Numbered from the stretch's first letter, positions 31,900 to 44,385 are shown. The stretch: DNA of 64,000 nucleotides from Microbacterium sp. ABRD28 (GCF_003850245.1 NZ_CP031015.1:2232001-2296000), one strand, 5' to 3'. The notes: a model not told the origin generated them from the letters alone. A program made the numbers and translations.

Positions 31900-34330
31900 C
31901 GGGGTGTTCCTTCCTCGATCCGGGCGGCGTCGATCAGGAGCGCAACCGGATAGGTCTGCAGAATCGCTGACAGCGGGATCTCTCCGCCGCCGAATCGTCG
32001 TCCCGTCAGCGCGTCGACGACGTCCCGCGAGGGAAGCAGGATGGCCGTCCTGCCCCAGCCACCACGGTGGGCCAGCCCGGCCGGCAGCCGCGTGACGACC
32101 GTCGTCGCCCCGCCGCGATCGAATGCGACGGCGTGTTCGGACGCCTCGCCGACGACGGTGACCGGTCGATGGACGGTGAACAGGTCGGGTCGGTCGCGGC
32201 GAAGGCGCAGCGCGCGGGAGGTCACCAGCATCTTGGCGCGGGCAGTCGCGTCGACCGGCGGCAGGTCGCCACGGGCGAACGCCGCGTCGAGATCCCTCAG
32301 CATCCGTTGCCGCAGCCCGAAGTCCACCGGGCGACGATTGTCGGGGTCGACCAGCGAGGTCTCCCACAGCTCGGACCCCTGGTAGACGTCGGGCGAACCC
32401 GGTGCCGTGAGCTGCACGAGTTTCGCCCCGAGGGAGTTGCTCCACCCGAACGCCGAGATCTCGGCGACGAAGTCCTCGATCAATGGCCGCGCCTGTGCGG
32501 ACGCGGCGTCGACGAGCGAATGCATCCTCCGTTCGAAGTCCTCGTCGGGGTCCCACCACCCCGTCGACTCCGCCGCCTCCCGGGCGGCTTTCTCGGCGTA
32601 TGCGTGGAGACGGTCGGGGGTGGCGGGCCATGCCCCGATGATCGCCTGCCAGAGGAGCGCATCGAACGGGCCGTGACCCGTGGTCGCCCCGGCGCGGAGG
32701 CGCTTGAGCACCTCGGCCCAGCGCGTGGGGATCTCGGCGAGCACGTTCAGCCGGGCGCGCACGTCCTCGCCGCGCTTGGTGTCGTGGGTCGACAGCGCCG
32801 TCATCGCGCGCGGCCAGGCGGCGAGGCGTCGCTGCTGTGCCCGGTGGAATTCCGCCGGCGACATCGAGAAGACCGCGGGATCCCCGCCCACCTCGGTGAG
32901 CGAGCCGAGTCGCGTGAACCGGTAGAAGGCGGTGTCCTCGACACCCTTCGCCATCACCGGGCCAGTCGTCTGCTGGAAGCGACGCGAGATCTCGAGCGAC
33001 GGATCGCGGAGGATCTCACGCAGCGCCTCGAGGCTGGGTGCGAGGTCGGGGCGGCGCCGCGTCGCCTCGGCCGCCGCGCGGGTGAGATGCTCCTCGCCCG
33101 CCGGAAGGTACGACCGGTAGACGGGGAAGCAGGCGAGGAGTTCGGCGAACGCGTCGGCGGCGCGATCGACCGGCGCGGGCAAGCACCGCACCAGCCGAGC
33201 GATCTCGGCGCGCTGGATCGTGTCGCCGATCATCCGCTTGGTGGTGTGGATGAGATCGGCCCAGCCGCTTCGCGGCACGCCGGTCTCGGCTCGAAGCTCC
33301 GCATCGAGGTCGTCGAGGGGACCTTCGCCCTCGGGGTCGACGAAGAGTCGGTCGATCTCCCCCATGGCGTCGTACCCCGTTGTGCCGGCGGTGCGCCACC
33401 AGGTGGGGAGATCCTCACCGTGCTCGAGGATCTTCTCCACGAGCACGTGCGTCGGTGCACCGCGCGCGGCACGGGCCGCCTCGGACAGCTGCTCCAGGTA
33501 CGCCCCGGGGTCGAGCAGCCCGTCCGGGTGGTCGACGCGCAGACCGTCGACGAGTCCCTCGCGCAGCCACCGGAGGATTTCGGCGTGGGTCGCCTCGAAG
33601 ATCTCCGGCACCTCGACCCGGACACCGGCGAGCGTGGTCACGGCGAAGAACCGTCGGTAGTTCAGATCCTCCGCCTCCGTGCGCCAGAACGCCAAGCGGT
33701 AGTGCTGGCGAGACAGCACCTCGCGGACCACCGTCGGATCGGAGGTCTCGGCGTCGGGCGCGGAACCCTGCGCGAGGGGGAAGGCGTGCTCGAAGTACCG
33801 CAGCGCGCCGAAGGGGAACAGAGCCGGGTCGTCGCTCTCGGGCGACACGGTGATCTCGCCGTCCTCGACGACGTCGTCGACATCGCCGCCGAGGATGGGG
33901 ACGAGGACGCGGCCCTCACCGAAGTCCCAGTCGATGTCGAACGCGGCGGCGTGGACCGAGTCGCGGCCTCGCAGGAGCACGTCCCACCACCACCCGTTCT
34001 CGGCGGGCGCGGAGATGCCCATGTGATTGGGGACGATGTCGACCAGGATGCCGAGGTCGGCATTCCGAGCGGCGGACGCGAACCTCACCAGGGCTTCGGG
34101 GCCGCCGCGCTCCGGGTCGACCCGGGACACATCGACCACGTCGTATCCGTGGTCCGAACCCGAGGTGGCCGCGAGAAGCGGCGACAGATAGGCCCACGAC
34201 ACCCCGAGGTCGCGCAGATAGTCGACCACCCCCGCGGCATCATCGAGATCGAAGGAACGCCGGACCTGAAGGCGATAGGTCGACGTGGGATGCCGACGGT
34301 CCGGCGCGGCAGGAGGAACCGCCGCCGGGC

Positions 34331-34334
<4 letters not shown>
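31896..34334 (-). CDS. treY: Malto-oligosyltrehalose synthase TreY
   Basis: TreY converts the reducing-end alpha-1,4 bond of maltodextrins to alpha,alpha-1,1, an intramolecular transglucosylation. The 812-aa protein starts at GTG 34334, which overlaps the treX stop (GTGA). Diagnostic motifs are [59 protein letters not shown] (nucleophile D268), VEKIL and [15 protein letters not shown]. Length and motif order are normal for the family. Confidence 0.97.
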
Positions 34335-36541
<2,207 letters not shown>

Positions 36542-36640
36542 CCGTGTCCTTTCACGGTCGCGCGCACGCCGCACGACCAGTTACGAAGGTCCTGAGCATA
36601 TCGAGGCCGGATGACACGCCGGTGCCTCTTGACGCCGAGG

Positions 36641-36655
36641 GACCCCGGAGGGGTC
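36641..36655. terminator. Small hairpin after trmD
   Basis: GACCCC-GGA-GGGGTC, a 6-bp stem with 3-nt loop, 21 bp beyond the trmD stop. It is weak and lacks a T-tract, but it is the only candidate that would separate trmD from the treX transcript. Confidence 0.35.
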
Positions 36656-36676
36656 TGACGCAGCATCCGATCCGGA

Positions 36677-37354
36677 TCAGTCCAGCAGGTCGGGTCGCTG
36701 GGCGCGGGTACGGGCGAGACTCTGCTCGTGTCGCCACTGTGCGATCGCGGCGTGGTTGCCGCTCAGGAGCACCGGGGGAACCTCCCGCGAGCGCCACGAG
36801 GCGGGCTTGGTGTAGCTCGGGTACTCCAGGAGGCCGGCCTCGTGGGATTCCTCGATGAGACTCTCGGGGTTGCCGACGACGCCGGGCACGAGACGGGACA
36901 CGGCCTCGACGATCGCCATGGCGGCTACCTCGCCGCCGTTGAGCACGTAGTCGCCGAGGCTGATCAACCGCACCCGGTGACTGGTCGCGTAGTGGTCGAT
37001 CACGCGCTGATCGATGCCCTCGTAACGGCCGCAGGCGAAGACGATGTGGGCCTCTTCGGCGAGGGCGCGCGCGAGGGGCTGGCTGAACCGCTCCCCTGCC
37101 GGCGACGGGACGACGAGCAGGGCGTCGGGCGTGAGCACCTCGTCGAGGGCCTCGCCCCACGGCTCGGGTTTCATCACCATTCCCGCTCCCCCGCCGTAGG
37201 GGGTGTCGTCGACGGTGCGATGTCGATCGTGCGTCCACGCGCGCAAGTCGTGGACGCGGATGTCGAGCAGGCCGCGATCACGTGCCTTCCCGATCAGCGA
37301 GACGTCGAGGACGTCGAAGAACGCCGGGAAGATCGTGATGATGTCGACGCGCAT
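36677..37354 (-). CDS. trmD: tRNA (guanine-N1)-methyltransferase TrmD
   Basis: Makes m1G37 in tRNA to prevent +1 frameshifting. The 225-aa SPOUT protein has [26 protein letters not shown], the trefoil-knot parts [13 protein letters not shown] and [15 protein letters not shown], and [11 protein letters not shown]. It starts one base after the rimM stop, in the operon rpsP-khpA-rimM-trmD. Confidence 0.97.
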   Translation of the reverse strand: MRVDIITIFPAFFDVLDVSLIGKARDRGLLDIRVHDLRAWTHDRHRTVDDTPYGGGAGMVMKPEPWGEALDEVLTPDALLVVPSPAGERFSQPLARALAEEAHIVFACGRYEGIDQRVIDHYATSHRVRLISLGDYVLNGGEVAAMAIVEAVSRLVPGVVGNPESLIEESHEAGLLEYPSYTKPASWRSREVPPVLLSGNHAAIAQWRHEQSLARTRAQRPDLLD

Positions 37355-37355
37355 C

Positions 37356-38009
37356 TCAGGGCGCGTCCGGTCGGCCGTCCTCGGCTCCCGTTTCCGACGC
37401 GTCCGCGTCCTCCGGATCGCCGGGCAGGTCCTCGAACAGCCCCGGAGGCGGGGTCACGGTGACGCGCCCCGCGGCGATGTCGACGTCGGGGACGATGGCG
37501 GAGACGAACGGGACGAGCAGTTCTCGGTCGCCCTCACCGGTGGGGCGGACGATCAGCAGGTCCTGCGCGGGAAGATGGTCGACGCGGATCACCCGCCCGA
37601 CGACGTCTCCGTCGCGGACCACGTCGAGGCCGACGAGCTGGTGGTCGTACCAGGCATCGGGTTCGCTCGTGGGAGCGGTCGCGTCCTCATCGATCCAGAG
37701 GATGGCGCGCACGAGACCCTCCGCCGTGGTGCGATCATCCACCCCCTCGAAGAATGCGACGGGGTGGGAGTTCATCCATCGGAACTCGCGCACCGTGAGG
37801 GGCTTTCCGTGCCACGGGGATGTCTCGGGCACCTGCAGCGTGAAGGTCGCACCCGGGACGAACCGACCGTCCGGGTCGTCGGTGTACAGCTCGATCTTGA
37901 GCGCACCCTTCAAGCCGTGGGCCTTGACCAGACGGCCGACGCGGAGCTGGGTCCGCTCGCCCGCCCGCGCGCGCGGGGCGGATGGCGCCGAGGAGTCTTC
38001 GCTGGGCAC
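37356..38009 (-). CDS. rimM: 16S rRNA processing protein RimM
   Basis: Assembly factor for the 30S head, partner of S19. The 217-aa protein has an N-terminal barrel ([26 protein letters not shown]), a PRC-barrel C-terminal half ([41 protein letters not shown]) and an acidic tail. GTG 38009 lies just after the khpA stop; the longer in-frame upstream part is antisense-like and overlaps khpA. Confidence 0.95.
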   Translation of the reverse strand: MPSEDSSAPSAPRARAGERTQLRVGRLVKAHGLKGALKIELYTDDPDGRFVPGATFTLQVPETSPWHGKPLTVREFRWMNSHPVAFFEGVDDRTTAEGLVRAILWIDEDATAPTSEPDAWYDHQLVGLDVVRDGDVVGRVIRVDHLPAQDLLIVRPTGEGDRELLVPFVSAIVPDVDIAAGRVTVTPPPGLFEDLPGDPEDADASETGAEDGRPDAP

Positions 38010-38010
38010 G

Positions 38011-38241
38011 TCAGTCGTCCGCGACGTCGACGCGCACACGGCGTCCGTCTGCGAGAGCGGCGACGAGGGTGCGAAGGGCTTTGGCCGTGCGGCCACCGCG
38101 CCCGATCACACGTCCGCGGTCCTCGGGATGCACGTGCACCTCGAGCAGGTCGCCGCGAGGCGACGTGGACGACTGGATGCGGACGTCGTCAGGGTGATCG
38201 ACGATCCCCTTGACGATGTGTTCGAGCGCGGCGGCGAGCAC
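38011..38241 (-). CDS. khpA: KH-domain RNA-binding protein KhpA
   Basis: A 76-aa single KH domain with the GRVIGRGGRTAKALR (GxxG) loop. It binds RNA, and in other Gram-positives partners with KhpB/EloR in cell elongation. GTG start with no clear Shine-Dalgarno sequence, 12 bp after rpsP, so it is probably translated by re-initiation or coupling. Confidence 0.93.
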   Translation of the reverse strand: MLAAALEHIVKGIVDHPDDVRIQSSTSPRGDLLEVHVHPEDRGRVIGRGGRTAKALRTLVAALADGRRVRVDVADD

Positions 38242-38253
38242 GGCGTGGGACGC

Positions 38254-38676
38254 TTACTCGGCGGCGGCGTCGGCGGAAGCCTCGGCCTCGTCGGCGGGGG
38301 CCTCGGCGGGCTCCGCAGCCTTCTTCTCGGCCTTGGGCTTGACGACGGACGACTTCGACGAGTCCAGCTCGAAAGCCGGCTTGTCCTCGCGCGTCTTCAC
38401 GGTGGAGGTCGCGTCCTTGTCACCCTTGAAGGTGCCCCAGTCGCCGGTCAGCTTGAGGATGGCGCGCACCTGCTCGGTCGGCTGGGCGCCGACGCCGAGC
38501 CAGTACTGCGCACGCTCGGAGTCGACCTCGATGAACGAGGGCTCCTCGGTGGGGTGGTACTTGCCGATCTCTTCGATCACACGACCATCGCGCTTGGTGC
38601 GCGAGTCGGCGACGACGATGCGGTAGTACGGCGCACGGATCTTGCCCAGGCGCTTCAGACGGATCTTGACAGCCAC
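38254..38676 (-). CDS. rpsP: 30S ribosomal protein S16
   Basis: 140 aa. The core (residues 1-85: [60 protein letters not shown]) is standard. A Lys/Ala/Glu-rich tail of about 55 residues ([26 protein letters not shown]) extends it, as in other actinobacteria. GTG start with AGGAG 5-6 nt upstream. Head of the rpsP-khpA-rimM-trmD operon. Confidence 0.97.
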   Translation of the reverse strand: MAVKIRLKRLGKIRAPYYRIVVADSRTKRDGRVIEEIGKYHPTEEPSFIEVDSERAQYWLGVGAQPTEQVRAILKLTGDWGTFKGDKDATSTVKTREDKPAFELDSSKSSVVKPKAEKKAAEPAEAPADEAEASADAAAE

Positions 38677-38823
38677 GATTCTCCTGAATGTGTGGAAGGA
38701 ATGAACTGGTCGACCGGGAGGTGGGGTGCAACACCCGGTGGAAGCTCTACGGAGGACGGCGGGCTGGATAGAGGGTCGAGTCCGGCGTCCGACCCTCTAT
38801 TCTGCCAGACGACACGAACAGTA
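38677..38823 (-). promoter_or_regulatory. rpsP leader with strong 5' hairpin
   Basis: An 11-bp perfect stem (38768-38778 with 38790-38800, 11-nt loop) lies about 90 nt before the rpsP start. A second fold (38712-38738, ACCGGG/CCCGGT or GGGTG/CACCC) lies nearer the gene. Possible -10 boxes on the minus strand are TACTGT (38818-38823) and CAGAAT (38799-38804). The second would place the hairpin across the promoter, so the first fits a leader hairpin better. Confidence 0.42.
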
Positions 38824-38865
38824 GCGAACCGTCGAGCCGCTGTCTTCGCATGCCACACTGGGCGC

Positions 38866-40032
38866 ATGACGGAGCCCTTCGCCCGGTCGGCACGCTCCAC
38901 CGTGGGGATCGAATGGGAGCTGATGCTCGCCGACGGCGAGACCGGCGATCTGGTGCCCCGGGCGCCCGAGGTCCTGGATGCGCTGGGCGAGGACGCCGCG
39001 CTCGAGCGCTACACCATCACCCAAGAGCTTCTGACGAACACGATCGAGCTCACCAGTGGCATCGGCGACACCGTCGCCGCCGCCGTCGACGACATCGGCG
39101 ACGCGATCGCCGCGGTGCGCACGGCTACCGAGCCGCGCGGCATCGAGCTGCTGTCCGCGGGCAGTCACCCGTTCGCACAGTGGTACGACCAGGAGGTCAC
39201 CGACAAGACGCGCTATCACAGCCTCATCGAGCGGACCCAGTGGTGGGGCCGGAACATGATGATCTGGGGCATCCACGTGCATGTCGGCGTGGAGGACGTG
39301 ACGAAGGTCTTCCCGATCATCAACGCGCTGACGGTCTATCTTCCCCACCTGCAGGCGCTGTCGGCGTCCTCACCCTTCTGGGCCGGAGAGCGCACCGGGT
39401 ACGCCTCGAATCGGGCGCTGGTGTTCCAGCAGCTGCCGACAGCGGGGCTACCCTGGCCACTTCCCGACTGGGCTGCTTTCGAGCGTTACCTCGACGACAT
39501 GATCGCCACGGGGGTGATGGAGGATGCCACGGAGGTGCGGTGGGACATCCGCCCCGCGCCGCGGTGGGGAACGATCGAGGTCCGCGCCTGCGACGGGATG
39601 TCGACGCTCCCCGAGCTCGCCGCGGTCGCGGCGTTCGTGCAGGTCATGGTCGAGCACTTCTCCCGTCTGCTCGACGACGGCGTCGAACTCAGCGGCATCC
39701 AGCCGTGGTTCGTCCGCGAGAACAAGTGGCGCGCCGCGCGTTACGGATTGGACGCACGGGTCATCGTCGATCGCGACGGCACCCAGGTGCCCGTCCGCGA
39801 TCACCTGGCGGCCACGCTGGACGAGGTGGCCGGGATCGCCGTGGAGCTGAAGTGCGCGCGCGAGTTCGCGGGGCTCGAGCGCATCCTCGCCGGCGGCGCC
39901 AGCTACGCGCGCCAGTTGCTGGTCGCCGAAGCGGCCGACGGCGATCTGCGTGAGGTCGTGCGTCACCTCATCCGGGAGTTCCGCGCGGGTCCGACACTGC
40001 GCGATCACCTGGCCTCGCTGAGCGGCGCCTGA
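38866..40032 (+). CDS. YbdK-type glutamate-cysteine ligase (carboxylate-amine ligase)
   Basis: 388-aa member of the GCS2 family, which joins glutamate and cysteine or a related amine with ATP. Motifs are STVGIEWELML, TNTIELTSG, SAGSHPFAQW, GIHVHVGVED, WDIRPAPRWGTIEVRACDGM and NKWRAARYGLDA. Actinobacteria mostly use mycothiol, so the true product is uncertain. The ATG is preceded at 6 nt by CACACT, a partial -10. It is forward, between rpsP and ffh on the other strand, and is transcribed alone. Confidence 0.9.
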   Translation: MTEPFARSARSTVGIEWELMLADGETGDLVPRAPEVLDALGEDAALERYTITQELLTNTIELTSGIGDTVAAAVDDIGDAIAAVRTATEPRGIELLSAGSHPFAQWYDQEVTDKTRYHSLIERTQWWGRNMMIWGIHVHVGVEDVTKVFPIINALTVYLPHLQALSASSPFWAGERTGYASNRALVFQQLPTAGLPWPLPDWAAFERYLDDMIATGVMEDATEVRWDIRPAPRWGTIEVRACDGMSTLPELAAVAAFVQVMVEHFSRLLDDGVELSGIQPWFVRENKWRAARYGLDARVIVDRDGTQVPVRDHLAATLDEVAGIAVELKCAREFAGLERILAGGASYARQLLVAEAADGDLREVVRHLIREFRAGPTLRDHLASLSGA

Positions 40033-40060
40033 CCGGACGGCGGACGGCGGCGCGCGACGC

Positions 40061-41638
40061 TCAGCCCCGCCCGAGGAGCTTCTGGAGTTCGGCGAGGTCC
40101 TCCGCGCTCGGCGCAGCGGGTGCGCCTCCGGCACCGGCGGCGCCGCCGAGACCGAAGCCGGTTCCCGCGGGTGCTGCGGCTGCCGACGCGGCGATCCCCG
40201 CGTTCTCGGCCGCACGCTTCGCAGGGTTCCCCGACCGTGACCCCTTCTGCTTCTGCTGCTTGCCGCGTTTGGCCGATGCGCCGGGGCGTCCCGCACCCGG
40301 CACCGGACCCATTCCCGGGATGTTCGGCACGCCGCCGCGGGCGACGGTCTTCATCATCTTCGCGGCCTGGTCGAACCGCTGGACCAGCTGATTGACGTCT
40401 GTCACCGTCATACCCGACCCCCGGGCGATGCGCAGGCGCCTGGATCCGTTGAGGATCTTCGGATTGCGACGCTCCCCCGGTGTCATGGAGCGGATGATGG
40501 CCTCGGTGCGATCGATCTCGCGCTCGTCGAAGTCGTCGAGCTGCTGCTTCATGCCGCCCATGCCCGGGAGCATCCCGAGCATCTTCTTCATCGAGCCCAT
40601 CTTCTTCAGCTGCTGCATCTGCTGCAGGAAGTCCTCGAGGGTGAACTGCTCGGTCGCGATCTTCTCCGCGACCTTCCGTGCCTCCTCCTCATCGAAGGCC
40701 TGCTGGGCCTGCTCGATGAGGGTGAGGATGTCGCCGAGGTCGAGGATGCGCGAGGCCATCCGATCGGGGTGGAACGCTTCGACGTCGTCGAGCCCCTCGC
40801 CGGTGGAGGCGAAGATGATCGGTCGCCCGGTGACAGACGCCACCGAAAGGGCCGCGCCGCCGCGGGCGTCGCCGTCGAGTTTGGACAGGACGACGCCGGT
40901 GAAGTCGACCCCGTCCTGGAAGGCCTTGGCGGTGTTCACCGCGTCCTGTCCGATCATCGCGTCGATGACGAACAGGACCTCGTCGGGGTCGGTGGCGCGA
41001 CGGATGTTCGCCGCCTGCTTCATGAGCTCGGCGTCCACGCCGAGGCGGCCGGCGGTGTCGATGATGACGACGTCGTGCTGCTGACGCCTCGCGACCTCGA
41101 CCCCGTCCGTCGCGACCCGCACGGGATCACCGACGCCGTTGCCCGGCTCGGGGGCGTAGACCGCGGCGCCGGCCTGGCGGCCGACGACCTGCAGCTGGTT
41201 CACGGCGTTCGGTCGCTGCAGGTCGGCGGCGACGAGCAACGGCGTGTGCCCGTCCTTCTCGAGCATCTTCGCCAGCTTGCCGGCGAAAGTCGTCTTCCCC
41301 GACCCCTGCAGACCCGCGAGCATGATGACCGTCGGCGGGTTCTTCGCGAACTGCAGTCGACGCTGCTGGCCGCCGAGGATCCCGATGAGCTCCTCGTTGA
41401 CGATCTGCACCACCTGCTGGGCGGGGTTCAGCGCGCGATTGACCTCGTCGCCGAGGGCGCGTTCGCGGATTCTTGCGGTGAAGTCCTTGACCACCGGTAG
41501 CGCGACGTCGGCGTCCAGGAGCGCCCGGCGGATCTCTCGCACCGTCCCGTCGACGTCAGCGGGGGTGAGCTTGCCCTTCGTGCGCAGATTGCGGAAGGTC
41601 TCAGTGAGCCGGTCGGAGAGCGTGCCGAAGGTAGCCAT
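40061..41638 (-). CDS. ffh: Signal recognition particle GTPase Ffh
   Basis: Ffh with 4.5S RNA targets nascent membrane and secreted proteins to FtsY. The 525-aa protein has the N domain (1-90), the G domain (GLQGSGKTTFAGK, DTAGRLGVD, VLSKLDGDARGG) and the Met-rich M domain (LQQMQQLKKMGSMKKMLGMLPGMGGMKQQ). A Gly/Ala/Lys-rich tail follows. TAGAAT lies 9 nt before the ATG, suggesting a near-leaderless mRNA. Confidence 0.97.
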   Translation of the reverse strand: MATFGTLSDRLTETFRNLRTKGKLTPADVDGTVREIRRALLDADVALPVVKDFTARIRERALGDEVNRALNPAQQVVQIVNEELIGILGGQQRRLQFAKNPPTVIMLAGLQGSGKTTFAGKLAKMLEKDGHTPLLVAADLQRPNAVNQLQVVGRQAGAAVYAPEPGNGVGDPVRVATDGVEVARRQQHDVVIIDTAGRLGVDAELMKQAANIRRATDPDEVLFVIDAMIGQDAVNTAKAFQDGVDFTGVVLSKLDGDARGGAALSVASVTGRPIIFASTGEGLDDVEAFHPDRMASRILDLGDILTLIEQAQQAFDEEEARKVAEKIATEQFTLEDFLQQMQQLKKMGSMKKMLGMLPGMGGMKQQLDDFDEREIDRTEAIIRSMTPGERRNPKILNGSRRLRIARGSGMTVTDVNQLVQRFDQAAKMMKTVARGGVPNIPGMGPVPGAGRPGASAKRGKQQKQKGSRSGNPAKRAAENAGIAASAAAAPAGTGFGLGGAAGAGGAPAAPSAEDLAELQKLLGRG

Positions 41639-41699
41639 GGTCCGGCAATTCTACGCCGTGGGGTCGGCGGCACCCTCGCGGGCGAGCCCGCCGGCGGGG

Positions 41700-42671
41700 T
41701 CACTCGCGGTCGAGCTCCTGGAACACCGTGAGCTGCACGCCGTCGGGGCCCCGCAGTCGTGCGTTCCGCGAGCGCCACGGGGTGGGGGTGGGCGGGGCCT
41801 CCAGGGGGGCACCGGCATGCACCAGCGCCTCCGCCGTCGCCTCGACGTCGGCGACTTCGAGGGCCACCCGAATGCCGTCGCTCTCCCCGCCGTCTGTCTC
41901 GACCTCGTCGATGAAGCGCACCTGTGCGGCATCAGCCAGCTCCAACGTCGCCCGGCCCGCCTCGAGGATCGCCACGCGCGCGCCGTCCGGGCCCTCGAAA
42001 GCGTGGGCCTCGGTCATACCCAGGGTGTCGCGGTAGAACGACACCGCCCCGTCGAAGTCGGCCGAGCGGACGACCAACCGCAGTTGACGCACGCCTCCCT
42101 GCGGTACGAGCAGCGGCGCGACGACCTCGATCGCCTGATCGAGGGTCTGCGAGAGCGAGGTCCGCCCGGGGCCCGCTGCCGCCCACGCGCGCACCGCGGC
42201 AAGCACCGCTCCTCCCACAGCGCTTCCCACCACGTCTGCGACCAGGGGGTCGGCCCCGGTCCGCAGTGCGGCGGCGACCGATCGGCCGATACGCGTCGTT
42301 CGCACCGCCGATTCGCGATCGAGCTCATCCTCGAGACCCATCGCCACCGCGTTGGCCATCGCCAGCGCCAGGGTATCGGGAGCGAATCCCGCCGCGAACG
42401 CGCGCAGCGCCGTCCGCACATCCCGGGGGCCCGTCTCCCCTGCATCCAGATGGGTGAGAAGTGTCGCCACCCGGGCATCGAAACTCGACCAGAGGATGTC
42501 GGATTTCGAGGAGAAGTAGTTGAAGAAGCTCGACCGCGAGACCCCGGCACGCAGGGCGATGTCGGCGATGGATGTCGCGTCGTAGCCGCGCTCGAGGAAC
42601 AGTTCGCACGCGGCCTCGGCGATGGTCTCGGGAGACGAGAGCTTCGGACGCCCGGCACGCTGCTCTGTCAT
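41700..42671 (-). CDS. TetR-family regulator fused to a C-terminal VOC (glyoxalase-like) domain
   Basis: 323 aa. The TetR helix-turn-helix spans about 14-62 (ETIAEAACELFLERGYDATS, AGVSRSSFFNYFSSKSDIL). An all-helical ligand and dimer domain follows (about 65-190). A complete VOC domain covers 194-321 (RQLRLVVRSADFDGAVSFYRDTLGM ... RLRGPDGVQLTVFQE). The first metal-ligand position, often His, is Leu or Gln, so the VOC domain may bind ligand rather than catalyse. No stop or frame change lies between the parts, so the fusion is real in the sequence given. A TAGGGT -10 box lies 6 nt before the ATG. The gene is divergent from lipB with a perfect palindrome between them. Target and ligand are unknown. 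Confidence 0.88.
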   Translation of the reverse strand: MTEQRAGRPKLSSPETIAEAACELFLERGYDATSIADIALRAGVSRSSFFNYFSSKSDILWSSFDARVATLLTHLDAGETGPRDVRTALRAFAAGFAPDTLALAMANAVAMGLEDELDRESAVRTTRIGRSVAAALRTGADPLVADVVGSAVGGAVLAAVRAWAAAGPGRTSLSQTLDQAIEVVAPLLVPQGGVRQLRLVVRSADFDGAVSFYRDTLGMTEAHAFEGPDGARVAILEAGRATLELADAAQVRFIDEVETDGGESDGIRVALEVADVEATAEALVHAGAPLEAPPTPTPWRSRNARLRGPDGVQLTVFQELDRE

Positions 42672-42683
42672 GACTTCACCCTA
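42672..42683 (-). promoter_or_regulatory. -10 element for the leaderless tetR-VOC gene
   Basis: TAGGGT on the minus strand (42678-42683), 6 nt before ATG 42671; no Shine-Dalgarno sequence. Confidence 0.5.
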
Positions 42684-42712
42684 GGACGCGCGAAGAGGCC
42701 GCACGGGGAGCG

Positions 42713-42732
42713 TATTGTTGGACGCGGTCCAA
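42713..42732. promoter_or_regulatory. Candidate TetR operator over the predicted lipB promoter
   Basis: A perfect palindrome TTGGAC-GCG-GTCCAA (42718-42732) has the size and form of a TetR-family operator. It begins at the last base of a TATTGT -10 box for lipB (42713-42718), and its centre (42725) falls at the expected start site. It lies about 54 bp upstream of the regulator's own start. I found no other perfect copy in the intergenic parts of the window. Confidence 0.6.
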
Positions 42733-42748
42733 GAAGGAAGGCGCTTCT

Positions 42749-43387
42749 GTGCTCGAAACGATGACGGTGGGGCTCGACCCCGACTTCGTCCCCTACGCCG
42801 ACGCGTGGGACCTGCAGCGACGTGTTCATTCGGAGGTGGTGCGCGGGGAGCGGGTCGATACTCTGCTGCTGCTCGAGCACGAACCGGTCTTCACCGCCGG
42901 AAAGCGCACCGAGCCGGAAGAGCGCCCCACCGACGGGACCCCGGTCATCGACGTCGACCGCGGCGGCAAGATCACGTGGCACGGCCCGGGTCAGCTCGTC
43001 GGTTACCCCATCGTCCGCCTCCGGGAACCCGTCGACGTCGTGGCGCATGTCCGACGCCTCGAGCGCCTGCTCATCGCGGCCCTCGCTCGCCACGGCGTGG
43101 AGGGACTCCAGGAGGAGGGGCGAAGCGGAGTGTGGGTCCGACGCCCCCTGTCGACCGACAAGGTCGCCGCCATCGGAGTCCGTGTCGAGCGGGGAGTGAC
43201 CATGCACGGGTTCGCGGTCAACTGCGACAACTCCCTCGCGCCCTTCCGTCAGATCATCCCCTGCGGCATCGCCGACGCCGGGGTCACGACCATCAGCGAG
43301 GTCACGGGCAGAGAGATCTCGCCCCGCGACATCCTTCCGACCATCACCGAGGTCTTCCTCGCCGCCGAGCAGGCGGTCGCGGCATGA
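42749..43387 (+). CDS. lipB: Octanoyltransferase LipB
   Basis: LipB transfers octanoate from acyl carrier protein to lipoyl domains. The 212-aa protein has [28 protein letters not shown], the catalytic K138 ([11 protein letters not shown]) and C172 ([10 protein letters not shown]); these match K142 and C176 of the M. tuberculosis enzyme. GTG start; an AAGAAGGAAGG run lies 7-17 nt upstream. It overlaps lipA by 4 nt. Confidence 0.96.
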   Translation: MLETMTVGLDPDFVPYADAWDLQRRVHSEVVRGERVDTLLLLEHEPVFTAGKRTEPEERPTDGTPVIDVDRGGKITWHGPGQLVGYPIVRLREPVDVVAHVRRLERLLIAALARHGVEGLQEEGRSGVWVRRPLSTDKVAAIGVRVERGVTMHGFAVNCDNSLAPFRQIIPCGIADAGVTTISEVTGREISPRDILPTITEVFLAAEQAVAA

Positions 43388-44385
43388 GTGCCGCGGCACC
43401 CGACGGCCGTCGCCTCCTGCGACTGGAGGTGCGCAACGCCCAGACCCCGATCGAGCGCAAGCCCGAGTGGATCCGCACGAAGGCGAAGATGGGTCCGGAA
43501 TACACCGCCCTGCAGGGCCTGGTGAAAGACGAGGGCCTGCACACCGTGTGCCAGGAGGCGGGTTGCCCGAACATCTACGAGTGCTGGGAGGATCGCGAGG
43601 CGACCTTCCTCATCGGGGGTTCCCAATGCACGCGCCGGTGCGACTTCTGCCAGATCGACACGGGCAAGCCCGCCGACTACGACACCGACGAGCCCCGGCG
43701 CGTCGCGGAGAGCGTGCAGCGGATGCAGCTGCGCTATGCCACGGTCACCGGGGTCGCCCGAGACGACCTCCCCGACGGTGGCGCCTGGCTTCACGCCGAG
43801 ACCGTGCGACGCATCCACGCCGACAACCCCGGAACGGGCGTCGAGATCCTCGCCACGGACTTCAACGGCGTGCCGAGCCTGCTGCACGAGGTGTTCGACT
43901 CCCGCCCGGAAGTCTTCGCGCACAACGTCGAGACCGTCCCCCGCATCTTCAAGCGGATCCGCCCGGCCTTCCGGTACGAGCGTTCCCTCGGCGTCCTGAC
44001 GATGGCTCGTGAGGCAGGTCTGATCACGAAGTCGAACCTCATTCTGGGGATGGGCGAGAGCCCCGACGAAGTCATCGAGGCGTTGCAGGATCTTCACGAC
44101 GCCGGCACCGACATCATCACGATCACGCAGTATCTGCGTCCTTCGCCGCGCCATCTGCCGGTGGACCGATGGGTCAAGCCCGCCGAGTTCGTCGCCTTCA
44201 AAGAGGCTGCGGAAGAGATCGGCTTCCTCGGCGTGCTTGCGGGGCCCCTCGTGCGTTCCTCCTACCGGGCTGGACGCCTGTGGGCGCAGTCGATGGTCTC
44301 GAAGGGCCGCGAGATTCCCGCCGATCTCGCCCACCTCGCGCGCGATCTCGCCTCCGAGGGCACGTCGTTCGCGCAGGCCGTGTGA
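43384..44385 (+). CDS. lipA: Lipoyl synthase LipA
   Basis: A radical SAM enzyme that inserts two sulfurs into the octanoyl chain. The 333-aa protein has the auxiliary cluster cysteines C56, C61 and C67 ([12 protein letters not shown]), the radical SAM cysteines C82, C86 and C89 (CTRRCDFC) and the C-terminal RSSYRAG serine ligand. The ATG overlaps the lipB stop (ATGA). Its stop is 18 bp from the next convergent gene. Confidence 0.97.
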   Translation: MSAAAPDGRRLLRLEVRNAQTPIERKPEWIRTKAKMGPEYTALQGLVKDEGLHTVCQEAGCPNIYECWEDREATFLIGGSQCTRRCDFCQIDTGKPADYDTDEPRRVAESVQRMQLRYATVTGVARDDLPDGGAWLHAETVRRIHADNPGTGVEILATDFNGVPSLLHEVFDSRPEVFAHNVETVPRIFKRIRPAFRYERSLGVLTMAREAGLITKSNLILGMGESPDEVIEALQDLHDAGTDIITITQYLRPSPRHLPVDRWVKPAEFVAFKEAAEEIGFLGVLAGPLVRSSYRAGRLWAQSMVSKGREIPADLAHLARDLASEGTSFAQAV

